Shown here piece by piece: positions 34,503 to 43,704 of a stretch of DNA of 43,913 nt. The stretch covers positions 1-43,913 of the forward strand of contig NZ_AJLG01000013.1 of assembly GCF_000258495.1 (NCBI RefSeq). The letters run 5' to 3'. This stretch comes from Pedobacter agri PB92. GTDB taxonomy: Bacteria > Bacteroidota > Bacteroidia > Sphingobacteriales > Sphingobacteriaceae. Below the pieces are notes generated by a model. The model saw only the letters and a list, made by a program, of their open reading frames with translations. It did not search any database and was not told the DNA's origin. Both the position numbers and the translations under genes were made by a program. The stretch's first letter is position 1; each line of letters starts with the position of its first letter.

Positions 34503-36590
34503 TTATAAATCCTGGCATTGTATTGCCGTAATTACTACCGTGTTAAAAATATCGTCTACCGTACAGCCACGACTTAAATCATTAATCGGCTTATTCAAAC
34601 CTTGCAACATTGGGCCGATAGCTAAAGCACCGGTTTCCCGTTGTACTGCTTTGTAAGTGTTATTTCCTGTATTCAGATCAGGAAAGATCAATACACTCGC
34701 TCTTCCGGCCACTTCTGAATTCGGCATTTTCTGTCTGCCCACAATTGGATCAACTGCTGCATCATATTGAATAGGACCTTCAATTTTCAACTCCGGATAC
34801 CTTTCCCTCACAATTGCAGTAGCTTCTCTAACACGTTCCACATCTTCGCCTTCACCAGATGTGCCCGATGAATAGGACAACATGGCGATTCTTGGCTCAA
34901 TACCAAATTTGGCACTGCTTTCGGCTGATGAAATGGCTATCTCAGCAAGTTGTTGGGCAGTAGGGTTTGGGTTTACGGCGCAATCGCCGAAAATGGCTAC
35001 ACGTTCGGGCAAACACATAAAAAATATGGACGACACAACCGAAACACCTGGTCGGGTCTTAACAAATTGTAACGCAGGGCGGATGGTATGTTGAGTGGTA
35101 TGAACCGCACCAGAAACCATTCCGTCGGCATCACCTTTGTAAACCATCATGGTACCGAAATAGGATACATCGGTCATCATATCGCGGGCCATCTCCAGGT
35201 TGACGTTTTTTGCCTTGCGCAACTCGTGTAATGTTTCTACGTATGCATCGTATTGCGCTGAATGGGCAGGATTATGAATGTGAATGGCGTTCGCATCTAA
35301 ATTCAAGCCAAGGCGTTTAATTGAATTTCCAATTTCTAACGGATCGCCCAACAAAGTAATGTCTACAATATCCTGAGCAATTAGTTTTTCTACCGCCTTT
35401 AATATCCGTTCGTCATTTCCTTCTGGCAGAACGATATGTTTTTTCTCTCGTTTAGCCCACTTTACCAATTGGTACTGGAACATATGGGGCGTAATGCCCT
35501 GATAACTGAAAGTGATGATTTTATCATCAAGTGCTTTTAAATCAACATGTTTTTCGAAAATATCAATCGCCAGTTCAATTTTCTTTTTGTTATCGATCGT
35601 AATTTTAGAGTGGATGGAACCAATAGTTGTAGTAGTTTCAAATGTGCCTTTTTGTACCGCAATAATTGGGATGATGGTTTGCAAACCTTCAATTAATTTA
35701 ATCATCGGCTCATCAGGCAAACTGCCTGCAGTGAGTACAATGCCGGCGATTTTTGGATAGTTGGCTGAAAGATTGGCTTGTAAGGAGCCAATGATGATAT
35801 CGCCTCTATCTCCGGGTGTGACTATTAATAAATTATCCTTAATATGCCTTAAAAAATTAGGCAGCATCATCGCACCGGTTACAAAATTATCAACCTGGTT
35901 ATCCAATAAATCCGCACCAAATAAAATCTCAGCGTCTAAAGCTGCTGCAATTTCTTTCATTGTAGGGCTTTGCAAGCCACTTTCAATAGGGATTACAGCA
36001 ATTAGTAATTCAAGTGGTAATTGATTGGTTAATGCTTGTTTAATTCTTTCAGCTTCTTCAGGATTAACCATATTGGCCACAACACCCAATACCTGAACAT
36101 CTCTTAACAAAAAGTTTCGGTATATATTAATGGCACTTTTAAATAGCTGACTTGCTGTTTTTCCTTTGCCGGAAACTACAATTAATACAGGAGCGCCAAG
36201 GTTTTTGGCCATCAGGGCGTTTGATTCAAATTCAAAGGCACTGCCTTCGCCAAGGAAATCGCTGCCTTCAATTACCGTAAAATCATAATTATCTTCCAGC
36301 TTTTTATATTTGCTAATGATGGTATTGATAATCGTTCCGCTATCTTCTGCCTGGTGAAGCATATCCTGTCGCGTAAATGCGAAAGCATCCTCATAGCGGA
36401 TAGGAAGTGAAAAATAGTCAAGCATGGCTTCAACGTGTTCATCCCTTTTATTTGGATCTTCTTGAGCAATGATAGGCTTGAAATAACCTACTTTCTGGGT
36501 TTTAGCCAGCAGCATATTAATCATGCCAAATGCAATCACTGATTTTCCGGTATAGGGTTCTGCAGATGCGATAAAGATGTTTTTCGTCAT
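34503..36590 (-). CDS. pta: Phosphate acetyltransferase, long (three-domain) form
   Basis: Pta converts acetyl-CoA and phosphate into acetyl phosphate and CoA. The 695-residue protein is the long form: an N-terminal BioD-like P-loop domain (MTKNIFIASAEPYTGKSVIA), a central DRTGG domain, and a catalytic PTA domain from about residue 375 (KHIVLPEGNDERILKA, VSGAVHTTQHTIRPAL, SYSSGTSGEGEDVERV, FPDLNTGNNTYKAVQR). I chose ATG 36590; the frame is open to 36695 but the added residues are not Pta-like. With ackA it makes an ATP-yielding acetate overflow or acetate uptake pathway. Confidence 0.96.
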   Translation of the reverse strand: MTKNIFIASAEPYTGKSVIAFGMINMLLAKTQKVGYFKPIIAQEDPNKRDEHVEAMLDYFSLPIRYEDAFAFTRQDMLHQAEDSGTIINTIISKYKKLEDNYDFTVIEGSDFLGEGSAFEFESNALMAKNLGAPVLIVVSGKGKTASQLFKSAINIYRNFLLRDVQVLGVVANMVNPEEAERIKQALTNQLPLELLIAVIPIESGLQSPTMKEIAAALDAEILFGADLLDNQVDNFVTGAMMLPNFLRHIKDNLLIVTPGDRGDIIIGSLQANLSANYPKIAGIVLTAGSLPDEPMIKLIEGLQTIIPIIAVQKGTFETTTTIGSIHSKITIDNKKKIELAIDIFEKHVDLKALDDKIITFSYQGITPHMFQYQLVKWAKREKKHIVLPEGNDERILKAVEKLIAQDIVDITLLGDPLEIGNSIKRLGLNLDANAIHIHNPAHSAQYDAYVETLHELRKAKNVNLEMARDMMTDVSYFGTMMVYKGDADGMVSGAVHTTQHTIRPALQFVKTRPGVSVVSSIFFMCLPERVAIFGDCAVNPNPTAQQLAEIAISSAESSAKFGIEPRIAMLSYSSGTSGEGEDVERVREATAIVRERYPELKIEGPIQYDAAVDPIVGRQKMPNSEVAGRASVLIFPDLNTGNNTYKAVQRETGALAIGPMLQGLNKPINDLSRGCTVDDIFNTVVITAIQCQDL

Positions 36591-36738
36591 AAAAAATAGG
36601 ATAATACTGATTACAATAACCAACTTTCGCCAATATAGTTGATAATTTTTTAAATCTATATTAAAAAATAAATCCGCTGGAATTAGCTCAATCATAGAAA
36701 CGGCGAAGCTTAAGAAAAGATATCTTTATATTGGCAAC

Positions 36739-37017
36739 ATGAAACCCATTATCACTATTGAATATTGCCCTAAATGCGGCTGGATGCTTCGATCGGCTTA
36801 TATGGCGCAGGAATTATTACAAACTTTTACCGACGAAATTAAGGGCGTAATGTTGGTTCCGAGTGAAACCGGTGGAGCATTTTACGTTTTTGCAGATGAC
36901 CTATTGATTTTTGACAGAAAAGCGATGGAACGATTTCCTGAGATAAAAGAACTAAAACGTTTGGTTCGGGATCATGTTAGTCCGGAGAAGGATTTGGGGC
37001 ATAGCGATCATAAATAA
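36739..37017 (+). CDS. SelT/SelW/SelH-family (Rdx) protein, Cys form
   Basis: The 92-residue thioredoxin-like protein begins IEYCPKCGWMLRSAYMAQEL, with Cys10-x-x-Cys13 where eukaryotic SelW has Cys-x-x-Sec. PSETGGAFYV is the second family mark. It is thought to act in thiol redox control; the exact partner is unknown. It is divergent from pta (148 bp between starts) and abuts a converging small gene. Confidence 0.9.
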   Translation: MKPIITIEYCPKCGWMLRSAYMAQELLQTFTDEIKGVMLVPSETGGAFYVFADDLLIFDRKAMERFPEIKELKRLVRDHVSPEKDLGHSDHK

Positions 37018-37018
37018 A

Positions 37019-37237
37019 CTATGCATTTGATTCAATAATTAGTTTTAAGGTTTTTAATCTGTAAATTAATGGCTGATTTACTTTAGAGGTTAGATTAGCC
37101 TTTAAAGGCTGGAAGTGGCTTTGCAGAAAATGATCGTAATCCGTTATTTCAGTGGCCTGGTTTAAAAAGATCGGCACTTGTTGTTTGCCAGCATTGGCGA
37201 AAAAATCTTCCAGCTCCTGGAGTTCTTGCATTGTCAT
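37019..37237 (-). CDS. Small conserved-type hypothetical protein (72 aa, DUF6965-like)
   Basis: The protein (MTMQELQELEDFFAN..., then ITDYDHFLQSHFQPLKAN and RLKTLKLIIE) resembles the small Bacteroidota proteins that consist of an E-L-x-x-F-F start, a beta hairpin giving I-x-D-x-x-x-F-x-x-S-H, and a C-terminal helix. I match it to DUF6965 from memory only. Function unknown. It ends 1 bp from the converging SelW-like gene. Confidence 0.65.
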   Translation of the reverse strand: MTMQELQELEDFFANAGKQQVPIFLNQATEITDYDHFLQSHFQPLKANLTSKVNQPLIYRLKTLKLIIESNA

Positions 37238-37428
37238 GAGGTAAAGTTACAAATGAAAATTCATCCCATTTCCAAAAAATTACAATTTGTTTTTAAATCG
37301 CTAACGCTCAGAAAGATCAGCGCTATTCATAACCATACCTGATGATAGACTTTTTATAAATAAATAAAACCTTTTTTACTAATCTGCGTTTCTGATTTGC
37401 CTAACTATCCTAATTGAAATGCATCCGT

Positions 37429-38505
37429 ATGAATGAAACAAGCAGCGAATTATTTTGCAAAATTGGTGAAAGTTCTAACGATGGTTATTTCATCTATAAC
37501 TTACAAACCGAACGATTTCTCTATGTAAATGCTGGCCTGGCTAAAATTTGGGAAGTAGAAAAAGAATCCATTCTAAATCACCCTCATTTACTTTTTGAAT
37601 CTGCACATGATGATGACCGGGAACATATCGTTTCCTGTTACGAGGAGTGCCTCGAAGATATGGCGGCTAAAAAGTATGAGTTTCGTTTAAGTTTTCCAGG
37701 CAACAGGGAGAAATATGTAAAAATAAGTATTTATCCATTTAAGCAGTCGGAAATAATTTTATGTGGTATTGTAGAAGACATTACGGTTGAGCGGCACAAT
37801 AAACTACACATCGAGCAGATCAACTACCGCAAAAACATCACGCTCGAGGTATTGTCTCACGACTTGAAGGAACCTTTGGGAATGATGAAATTAACGGCAT
37901 CATCAATGGAAAGGGGCATAGCCAGTACTGGCGATAAGGAACTGAAGGAATCGCTTCGGTTTATGATGGACATGTGCGATCGGAATACGCGTTTAGTGAG
38001 GAGTGTAATCAATCATGAGTTTATCAAGTCAAACGAAGTGGAAATTAGTAAAGATCGGCTGGAATTGGTTTGGGAGCTAAAAGATGCTTTAAGGTATTAC
38101 CGCCGGTCGCAGCTTCGGGCAGTAAGGATTTTTAAATTTAAAAGCAATAAAGATAAAATCTACCTTCCGCTTGATGGTATGAAGTTTTTGCAGGTAATCA
38201 ATAACCTCGTATCAAACGCAATAAAATTTACTGATGAGAATGGCACAATTGGTATTGCTGTAAATGATTTGGGTGAAAGTGTGATCATTTCGGTATACGA
38301 TAATGGAAGAGGAATATCCGAAGAAATCAGATCAACTTTGTTTGAACGAGGTGAGCAAGGTTTTAAGGCGGGCTTGCAAGGCAAAGATTCTGGTGGGTTG
38401 GGCATGGGCATTATCTATAATATTGTCAAGCTTCACAGCGGTAGGATTTGGTTTGATACCGAAACCGGAAAAGGGACTACGTTTTATGTAGAATTACCCA
38501 AATAA
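37429..38505 (+). CDS. PAS-domain sensor histidine kinase
   Basis: The 358-residue kinase is cytoplasmic, with no membrane segment. A PAS domain fills residues 10-120 (SNDGYFIYNLQTERFLYVNA). The HisKA phosphoacceptor is His144 (EVLSHDLKEPLGMMKL), and the ATPase domain has the N-box (INNLVSNAIKFTDENG), G1 DNGRGIS and G2 GGLGMGI, ending FYVELPK. I used ATG 37429 rather than the upstream TTG at 37414. A LuxR-type regulator follows 89 bp later and is the likely partner. Confidence 0.93.
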   Translation: MNETSSELFCKIGESSNDGYFIYNLQTERFLYVNAGLAKIWEVEKESILNHPHLLFESAHDDDREHIVSCYEECLEDMAAKKYEFRLSFPGNREKYVKISIYPFKQSEIILCGIVEDITVERHNKLHIEQINYRKNITLEVLSHDLKEPLGMMKLTASSMERGIASTGDKELKESLRFMMDMCDRNTRLVRSVINHEFIKSNEVEISKDRLELVWELKDALRYYRRSQLRAVRIFKFKSNKDKIYLPLDGMKFLQVINNLVSNAIKFTDENGTIGIAVNDLGESVIISVYDNGRGISEEIRSTLFERGEQGFKAGLQGKDSGGLGMGIIYNIVKLHSGRIWFDTETGKGTTFYVELPK

Positions 38506-38594
38506 ATACTTGAATTGGCACAAAAAGACCATTATTCAGGCTTCTTGAAAATGCCCTGTTTTCTGAATTACATTCCTTCAATTATATTTGGTTT

Positions 38595-39245
38595 ATGATC
38601 AAAATAATCCTGGTAGATGACCATCACTTAATGCGTGAGTCGCTTACCGCACTTATGGATAAATACGAATCGGTTGAGGTGGTAGCAGATGTTGCTAACG
38701 GACGTGAACTGCTTGATTTGATAGATGCTGGCATTCAGGCTGATATCATTTTATCAGATGTTTTAATGCCTGAAATGGATGGGATTGAAATGATTCCCCT
38801 GATCAAAAAGAAGGCTAAAAATCTTAAAGTTGTTCTGTTAAGTGTTTTGGAAGATGAGAAGTACCCATCAAACGCTTTTTTGGCAGGTGCAAACGGATAT
38901 TTGTTAAAAAGTGTAGGTGCTGATGAGTTATTGTTTTGCCTGCAACATGTAATGAAAGGCCATCGCTATGTTTCTTCTAGTTTGTGTATTTCGATATTGG
39001 AAAGGTTTAATAAACAGTTGGTTATGCTTTCTCCTGAGCAAAATCACAGGCTTCAGTTTTCAGAGCGGGAGTTGAGCGTACTTAAACTGATTGGAGAGGG
39101 AATGACTAACCAGGAGATGGCTGATAAGCTATTTTTAAGCAGACGAACTGTCGAAGGTTTAAGGCAGGCACTCATCGATCGGACGGGTTGTAAAAACACA
39201 GCAGCACTTGTGCGGTTTTCCATCTTAAACGGTTACGCAGTTTAA
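38595..39245 (+). CDS. NarL/LuxR-type response regulator
   Basis: The 216-residue regulator has a receiver domain (acidic Asp8-Asp9, phosphoacceptor Asp55, Lys105) and a C-terminal LuxR-type helix-turn-helix (FSERELSVLKLIGEGMTNQE, then MADKLFLSRRTVEGLRQAL). It is probably phosphorylated by the PAS kinase just upstream. A TATATTTG at 38583-38590, matching the Bacteroidota -7 consensus, lies only 4 bp before the ATG, so any transcript from it would be nearly leaderless; no clear -33 box was seen. Confidence 0.94.
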   Translation: MIKIILVDDHHLMRESLTALMDKYESVEVVADVANGRELLDLIDAGIQADIILSDVLMPEMDGIEMIPLIKKKAKNLKVVLLSVLEDEKYPSNAFLAGANGYLLKSVGADELLFCLQHVMKGHRYVSSSLCISILERFNKQLVMLSPEQNHRLQFSERELSVLKLIGEGMTNQEMADKLFLSRRTVEGLRQALIDRTGCKNTAALVRFSILNGYAV

Positions 39246-39287
39246 AAAAAGCCCAAATTTCTAAGCAGAAATCCGGGCTTTTTTAAA
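39246..39287 (+). terminator. Terminator after the LuxR-type regulator
   Basis: A GC-rich outer stem (AAAAAAGCCC with CGGGCTTTTTT) plus an inner stem (AATTTCT/AGAAAT) forms a long hairpin ending in a T-run. It starts directly after the stop codon. Confidence 0.88.
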
Positions 39288-39359
39288 ATCAGTATATTAT
39301 TGCGTAATAATACTTATTGCCAAAAATTTTCAAAAATTTATGATCATTAATTGTTCATT

Positions 39360-39725
39360 TCAGGGCATTTTAAGCAAGCGCTCAACCATCGAAATGAGTT
39401 CATCAATTTCGAAAGGTTTATTGATCATTCCATCCTCATTGGCATTCGTTTCTGTGAGCTGACTAGAAAGCATGGCCGAGATAAGAATTATGGGTAAGTG
39501 CTTGGTCGCTGCCTGTTGTTTTAAATTTCTGCAAAGAATTCTGCCATCGTATGTTCCGAGTTGTATATCTAAAAGCAGGATGTGCGGATTGAAATCGGTA
39601 ATGGTTTGCAATAAATCTGATGCAGAAATAATAGATAAGGCTTCGTAGCCTTCTTCTTGCATAATTAAAGCCAATGCTTCAGCATTTGAATCATCATCAT
39701 CAAGAATTAACACCCGCTTTCTCAT
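39360..39725 (-). CDS. Stand-alone receiver domain protein
   Basis: The 121-residue protein is a receiver only: VLILDDDDSN acidic pocket, phosphoacceptor Asp53 (LLLDIQLGTYDG), Ser83 and Lys103 (NKPFE). No output domain. It could act as phosphate relay or sink for the neighbouring kinase/regulator pair on the other strand. Confidence 0.9.
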   Translation of the reverse strand: MRKRVLILDDDDSNAEALALIMQEEGYEALSIISASDLLQTITDFNPHILLLDIQLGTYDGRILCRNLKQQAATKHLPIILISAMLSSQLTETNANEDGMINKPFEIDELISMVERLLKMP

Positions 39726-39932
39726 TTAATCGGCTATTGTTCAGTCGTCTAAATTAAGATTCATAAATGAAATGGTTTAAGTATAAATACGTAGCCTAAT
39801 ACGGTATCTAAATTTAAGTGACGATTTTGTGCGACACAGGCATTTACTCGTTTGTAAAAAAGTTGTTCATCTTCAATATTCGCTTTAACTATTGCAACCG
39901 ATTACTTAATTTAAAGAATAAATACTTGAAAT

Positions 39933-40208
39933 ATGGAAAAAAACCTAGACTACGTTAAAATTCCTAATTTCCTAAACCGCATTAAGAGCGAATGGCCAGG
40001 AATGATCGATCGTTTTGAATTTAAAACGCCGACAGTAATTTATGTTCATCTAAAAGAGGGAATCTCCAGTATTGATTTCCTTGGAAGATTATCTAAGAAA
40101 GTAGAAAGAATGATAGATTTTACGATACCGATTATCCTATACCACATTGAACGAGATGGAATGAATTTGAGATCGCATCCCATTAATTGGTATTCTACCA
40201 TTCGTTAA
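39933..40208 (+). CDS. Hypothetical protein (91 aa)
   Basis: Unrecognised small soluble protein (MEKNLDYVKIPNFLNRIKSE...). It has mixed alpha/beta character with three likely strands (TVIYVHLKEG, TIPIILYHIE) and a basic end. It has a plausible start, convergent arrangement with the next gene, and codon use like its neighbours, so I take it as real. Confidence 0.6.
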   Translation: MEKNLDYVKIPNFLNRIKSEWPGMIDRFEFKTPTVIYVHLKEGISSIDFLGRLSKKVERMIDFTIPIILYHIERDGMNLRSHPINWYSTIR

Positions 40209-40216
40209 GTTTTTTT

Positions 40217-40245
40217 AAACGGGACATTTTATAATTGTCCCGTTT
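40217..40245. repeat. Perfect inverted repeat between converging genes
   Basis: Two perfect 10-bp arms (40217-40226 and 40236-40245) flank a 9-nt loop that contains the stop codon of the minus-strand gene (40229-40231). It lacks a T-run on the outgoing side in either direction, so it may be a terminator-like or mRNA-stabilising hairpin, not a standard terminator. Confidence 0.55.
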
Positions 40246-40603
40246 GGTCAATGTTAGCTTTCGATTTCGATATGCTTGCTGTGTAAATTACGGCTGCAGT
40301 AAGCACTGCAGTTAAGAAAAAACCTTCTACCACATTTGCTTTTTTATTCCTCTTAAATCCTTTGTAGATCTTGTAAGCGGCAATGCCACCTAAACCAGCA
40401 AGTTCAAAATTTACAGGATTGACGCTTTTCGATGCTGGCGAATGTTCGAACGTTTTATTTACGCTTGAATTTGCCAGACTAATGCTTTTTGATAATCTTT
40501 TTTCCAATGAAGGTTTGGTGAGATAAATGCCTAAACCCATACCCGCTGCGCTAAGTACATCAAGTAATAGTTGGTAAGGTTTGTTTGTAGTTTTTAAAGC
40601 CAT
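40229..40603 (-). CDS. Hypothetical small membrane protein (124 aa)
   Basis: The product has two hydrophobic stretches (LLLDVLSAAGMGLGIYL and VEGFFLTAVLTAAVIYTASI) plus a Gly/Ala-rich segment (ELAGLGGIAAYKIYKGFKR), so it may be an inner-membrane protein. I chose ATG 40603 (MALKTTNKPYQLLLD); the upstream extension to 40660 is Lys-rich and unlikely. Family not recognised. Confidence 0.65.
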   Translation of the reverse strand: MALKTTNKPYQLLLDVLSAAGMGLGIYLTKPSLEKRLSKSISLANSSVNKTFEHSPASKSVNPVNFELAGLGGIAAYKIYKGFKRNKKANVVEGFFLTAVLTAAVIYTASISKSKANIDQTGQL

Positions 40604-40688
40604 ATTTTTTTTCTTTTTATGCCTAAGTAGATTTTTTTTGTTTCGGCAAACATTTTGCAATATTTATTGTCTTGTTGTCACTATCCCT

Positions 40689-40874
40689 ATGATTAAAATG
40701 GAACAAGGCAGAAGACCCGAACAAATGGAATATAGCGCCAAGGCTAGTTTCTATTGTATATTGATTGCTTTTTTATTAGCACTAACTTTTTCTGTTATTC
40801 AGCCATTTTTTCCTGATGAAGTTGGTGCGGTAGAATTAGCAGTGAAAAATATAATTGCTGTTGAATCACATTAA
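40689..40874 (+). CDS. Hypothetical single-pass membrane peptide (61 aa)
   Basis: ATG 40689 gives a short polar N-terminus (MIKMEQGRRPEQMEYSAKAS) and one hydrophobic segment (FYCILIAFLLALTFSVIQPF). An in-frame frame extends upstream but overlaps the divergent gene. ATG 40698 is an alternative start. Function unknown. Confidence 0.45.
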   Translation: MIKMEQGRRPEQMEYSAKASFYCILIAFLLALTFSVIQPFFPDEVGAVELAVKNIIAVESH

Positions 40875-40882
40875 GCGATTTG

Positions 40883-41530
40883 TTAACGCTTAAAATTCTT
40901 CTGATCGCTCTTTTTTAACGGATCTTCTCCCTGGCCAGCTTTCGATTCGAGTATCTTTTTCTTAATTTTATTGACTTCCTCATAATGATTTAATAAAGTT
41001 GGTTTTGTTAACTCTGCAAATGCTGCAATATCGGCGTCTTTAGATTTCGCTGCGGCCGCAAAAAGATCAATTGTAGTCTGATGGTCTTTGATAATGGTAT
41101 CAATGAAAAATTCATTTTTGCCATCCTCTTTAAAAGTTTCCAACCGTTTAATCGATTGTATTCTCGAATCTGGTAATGTGTTCGGTAAACTGAAACCCTT
41201 TTTTTTAGCCAGGTTTTTTAAGGCATTACCAGAAGCAGTTTGATCCGTTACCAATTTATTGGCAAATGTTAAAATATCATTTGTGGCACCCAGCTGGATA
41301 ATTTTATTTCCGATTTCCACGTCAGCCATTTCAATGATTGCTGCGTTTTTTAAAAATTCAATATCTGCCAGATCAAGCTTTGAAGCATTGTCGTTTTCAG
41401 TAATTCCGGTATCTATTTTTACAGCATTTTCGTTTGAATCAGAAGATTTTTCTCCGGTTTTTTCTGAATTACTACAACTTAAAAAAAAAGTTAATGTAAG
41501 TGCTGCTAAAGTAAAATTGGTAAGTTTCAT
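40883..41530 (-). CDS. DUF4142 lipoprotein
   Basis: The 215-residue protein has a lipoprotein signal (lipobox FLSC, Cys19), an acidic Ser/Asn-rich linker, and a ferritin-like DUF4142 domain: EFLKNAAIIEMADVEIGNKI, then FANKLVTDQTASGNALKNLA and FFIDTIIKDHQTTIDLFAAA, with HxE/H residues as in the family. The family is found in envelope stress settings; the activity is unknown. Confidence 0.9.
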   Translation of the reverse strand: MKLTNFTLAALTLTFFLSCSNSEKTGEKSSDSNENAVKIDTGITENDNASKLDLADIEFLKNAAIIEMADVEIGNKIIQLGATNDILTFANKLVTDQTASGNALKNLAKKKGFSLPNTLPDSRIQSIKRLETFKEDGKNEFFIDTIIKDHQTTIDLFAAAAKSKDADIAAFAELTKPTLLNHYEEVNKIKKKILESKAGQGEDPLKKSDQKNFKR

Positions 41531-41614
41531 ATATCATTCTTTTAAAAAATCAACACCGTTTACTTTTTAAAGTTTCGATAAATTGAAAATAGCCGCTGAT
41601 TGCGCTATGCAAAA

Positions 41615-41648
41615 AACTAAAAAAGCTCATGATTAAAATGAGCTTTTT
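41615..41648 (-). terminator. Terminator of the hydrolase gene
   Basis: A 10-11-bp stem (41621-41630 with 41638-41647) lies 16 bp beyond the stop of the hydrolase on the minus strand and is followed there by a T-rich stretch. Confidence 0.75.
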
Positions 41649-41663
41649 AGGATATTGTGATTC

Positions 41664-42468
41664 TTAAATCTGTTTAAAGTCTTCGGTTAAGGGCATATTG
41701 TTCAGCTGCCTGTCAATCCATTGTGATGTGTAATCGGCAACTTCTTCCCAGCCAGGTTCATTACAGATATAATGACTTCGGCCCTGAAATTCCTTCAAAT
41801 CGGTAATACTGGTTTCATCCGTGTAAGCATGCTGTTCTTTCTCAATTAACGAGGCCGGACAGATCATATCTTCTGAAGCAGAAATGAGCAGGAGCGGTGC
41901 GTGTGGCAATTCAACATCGATATCTGCTGAATCAGTCATGCAGGTTCTAAAAACATTTCTGCTATCCGGAGTTGCTGTTCTTTCGAATTCAGTTTGAGCC
42001 TGCGCATCAGTTAAAGTATTTGCGAAAGCGCCTTTAAAAGTTTCCAAATCCATCGGGATGGGTTCATTGCCCTTTAATGGATTTGCAATGGTTGCGGCGT
42101 TTTTGAAAAACGACCAGTCGAAAGTAATCATTTTATTTGGTGCTACTGAACAGATGGCAACCGCCGAACTCACCACACCTCTAGCAAGCAAAAGCTGAGC
42201 AATTAAGCCCCCAACGGAGTGACCAATGATGATTGGTTTTTCATCAAGTTTTAAAATTTCAGTTTCAATTGGCGTAATGATGTCATCCAATTCCAAGTCG
42301 CCTAGTTGTTCAGGGATATGGTTTCGTAAAGTCGCAGGTTCTCCATCATGAAAAGGCCATGCCGGCGCAATACAATTATAACCTTTCGATTACAAAAAAA
42401 TTAATCCAGCCTTCCCAACTTTTTGGGTTCTGAAACATGCCATGTACAAATATGATTGTCTTTTTCAT
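41664..42468 (-). pseudogene. Alpha/beta hydrolase, frameshifted near its N-terminus
   Basis: From ATG 42468 the minus strand reads MKKTIIFVHGMFQNPKSWEG, then WINFF, and then leaves frame. Removing one base near 42388-42394 restores ...SKGYNCIAPAWPFHDGEP and joins the rest, giving about 267 residues. Oxyanion motif HGM, nucleophile elbow GHSVGG, acid in ISASEDMICP and His in FQGRSHYICNEPGW form a complete catalytic set. As written, the reading frame that remains open starts after the oxyanion strand, so the product would be inactive unless the shift is a sequencing error. The substrate is unknown. Confidence 0.8.
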
Positions 42469-42560
42469 AGTATAGATTTTGTAATAATGACAAGCAGTTT
42501 CAAATATTTGTTTAGCATTGTTCAAAAAATTGCATAGCTATAAGGAATGCAACTTTTCTG

Positions 42561-42593
42561 AAAAAAAAAGACTTCCAAACCTGGAAGTCTTTT
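42561..42593 (-). terminator. Terminator of the DUF892 gene
   Basis: A perfect 12-bp stem (42566-42577 with 42582-42593) with a 4-nt loop is followed on the minus strand by a T-run (A-run 42561-42569). It lies 20 bp after the stop codon. Confidence 0.92.
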
Positions 42594-42613
42594 CAATTAG
42601 CTGAGCGTAATCA

Positions 42614-43171
42614 CTATTCTTCTGCAGCTTGTGCATTAATAGTACCTTCAGCTATTTGCGTAAGTATAGCGTCAGTAGCTTTCTCGTTTTCTAATGTTTG
42701 ATTAAGCAAGGCAGCCACGTCAGTATGGCCCATGTTTTCTGCAAATACCGCTAACGTACCGTAAGTTGCAATTTCGTAGTGCTCTACTTTCTGTGCCGCC
42801 AAAATTAATCCCGCATCTCTGATCATTGTACCTTTATCCGTTTCTTCGATAATTCCATTTGCTTCCTCAAGCAATCCAGCCATGGCATCACATTTTTTTG
42901 CGGTAGCCTTTTCATCTAGTGAAGAAAAAATTTCTTCCAGCGTAACAATATGCTGTTCGGTTTCCTGTGCATGTTTTTCAAAAGCTTCTACCAATTCAGG
43001 ACTTGTAGCTGCTTTTTTAAATTTTGGAAGCGCCTTAGCCAGATGCTTTTCTGCCCAATAGATATCCTTCAATTCGTCAACAAAGAATTTATGGAATTCT
43101 GAATCTTCCATTTTACCTGTATTACCTGTTGGTTTTTTGCTTGCTTTTTTTGCTTTTGCTGTAGTAGCCAT
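42614..43171 (-). CDS. DUF892 (YciE/YciF-like) ferritin-like protein
   Basis: The 185-residue protein has a Lys/Ala-rich N-terminus (MATTAKAKKASKKP) and a ferritin-like DUF892 bundle: FFVDELKDIYWAEKHLAKAL, EKHAQETEQHIVTLEEIFSS, and AQKVEHYEIATYGTL. The E/ExxH residues suitable for a di-iron site are present. Members respond to osmotic or general stress; enzymatic activity is not established. I chose ATG 43171 over 43204. Confidence 0.92.
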   Translation of the reverse strand: MATTAKAKKASKKPTGNTGKMEDSEFHKFFVDELKDIYWAEKHLAKALPKFKKAATSPELVEAFEKHAQETEQHIVTLEEIFSSLDEKATAKKCDAMAGLLEEANGIIEETDKGTMIRDAGLILAAQKVEHYEIATYGTLAVFAENMGHTDVAALLNQTLENEKATDAILTQIAEGTINAQAAEE

Positions 43172-43378
43172 AATATTATATTTAGGTTGATGTTTGTTAC
43201 ACAACTGATTTAAATGAACATAGTTTTATGCTTTGAAACGTTGCGTATAAATACATTTATGAGCCGTATTTCGCTGCGTGAACTACCTGCCCTAATTAGT
43301 AGATTGCAAGATTTAACTACGCGACTTTTCGAAAACAAAACATTATTGAACTAATCCGATTGTGTGTAGAAAAAGACG

Positions 43379-43642
43379 ATGGATTTGAAATTAATAATTG
43401 GGATAACCGCTGGTGTATTAACAGCGTTGGCCATCACGCCGCAGATTGTAAAAACGTTTCAAACCAAAAAAGCAGCCAATGTCTCGCCTTTTATGTTTAT
43501 CGTACTTCTCACCGGAAATGGCTTATGGTTTTATTACGGGATGCTAATTATGGACTGGCCCATTCTCATCACAAACGCCTTTTCTTTTTCAATGGATATT
43601 TTAATGCTGATTTTGAAATATCGTTACCGGAATAATCATTGA
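43379..43642 (+). CDS. SemiSWEET-type sugar transporter
   Basis: An 87-residue protein with three membrane helices and the SemiSWEET marks: Pro21-Gln22 in ALAITPQIVKTFQTKK, NVSPF, LTGNGLWFYYG (46-50 core) and Asn66 in the third helix. SemiSWEETs dimerise and carry sugars down a gradient. The substrate is not predictable. The start at 43379 fits family length exactly. Confidence 0.9.
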   Translation: MDLKLIIGITAGVLTALAITPQIVKTFQTKKAANVSPFMFIVLLTGNGLWFYYGMLIMDWPILITNAFSFSMDILMLILKYRYRNNH

Positions 43643-43704
43643 GCTAATTTCATAAACATAAAACCCTTATCAATCGAAATGGTTGTTAGTAAAAGATTAA
43701 GGAT

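Noticed and set aside
40217..40245. Standard rho-independent terminator
   Set aside because: The stem is perfect but no T-run follows it on either strand; the T-run lies on the wrong side. Kept only as an inverted repeat.
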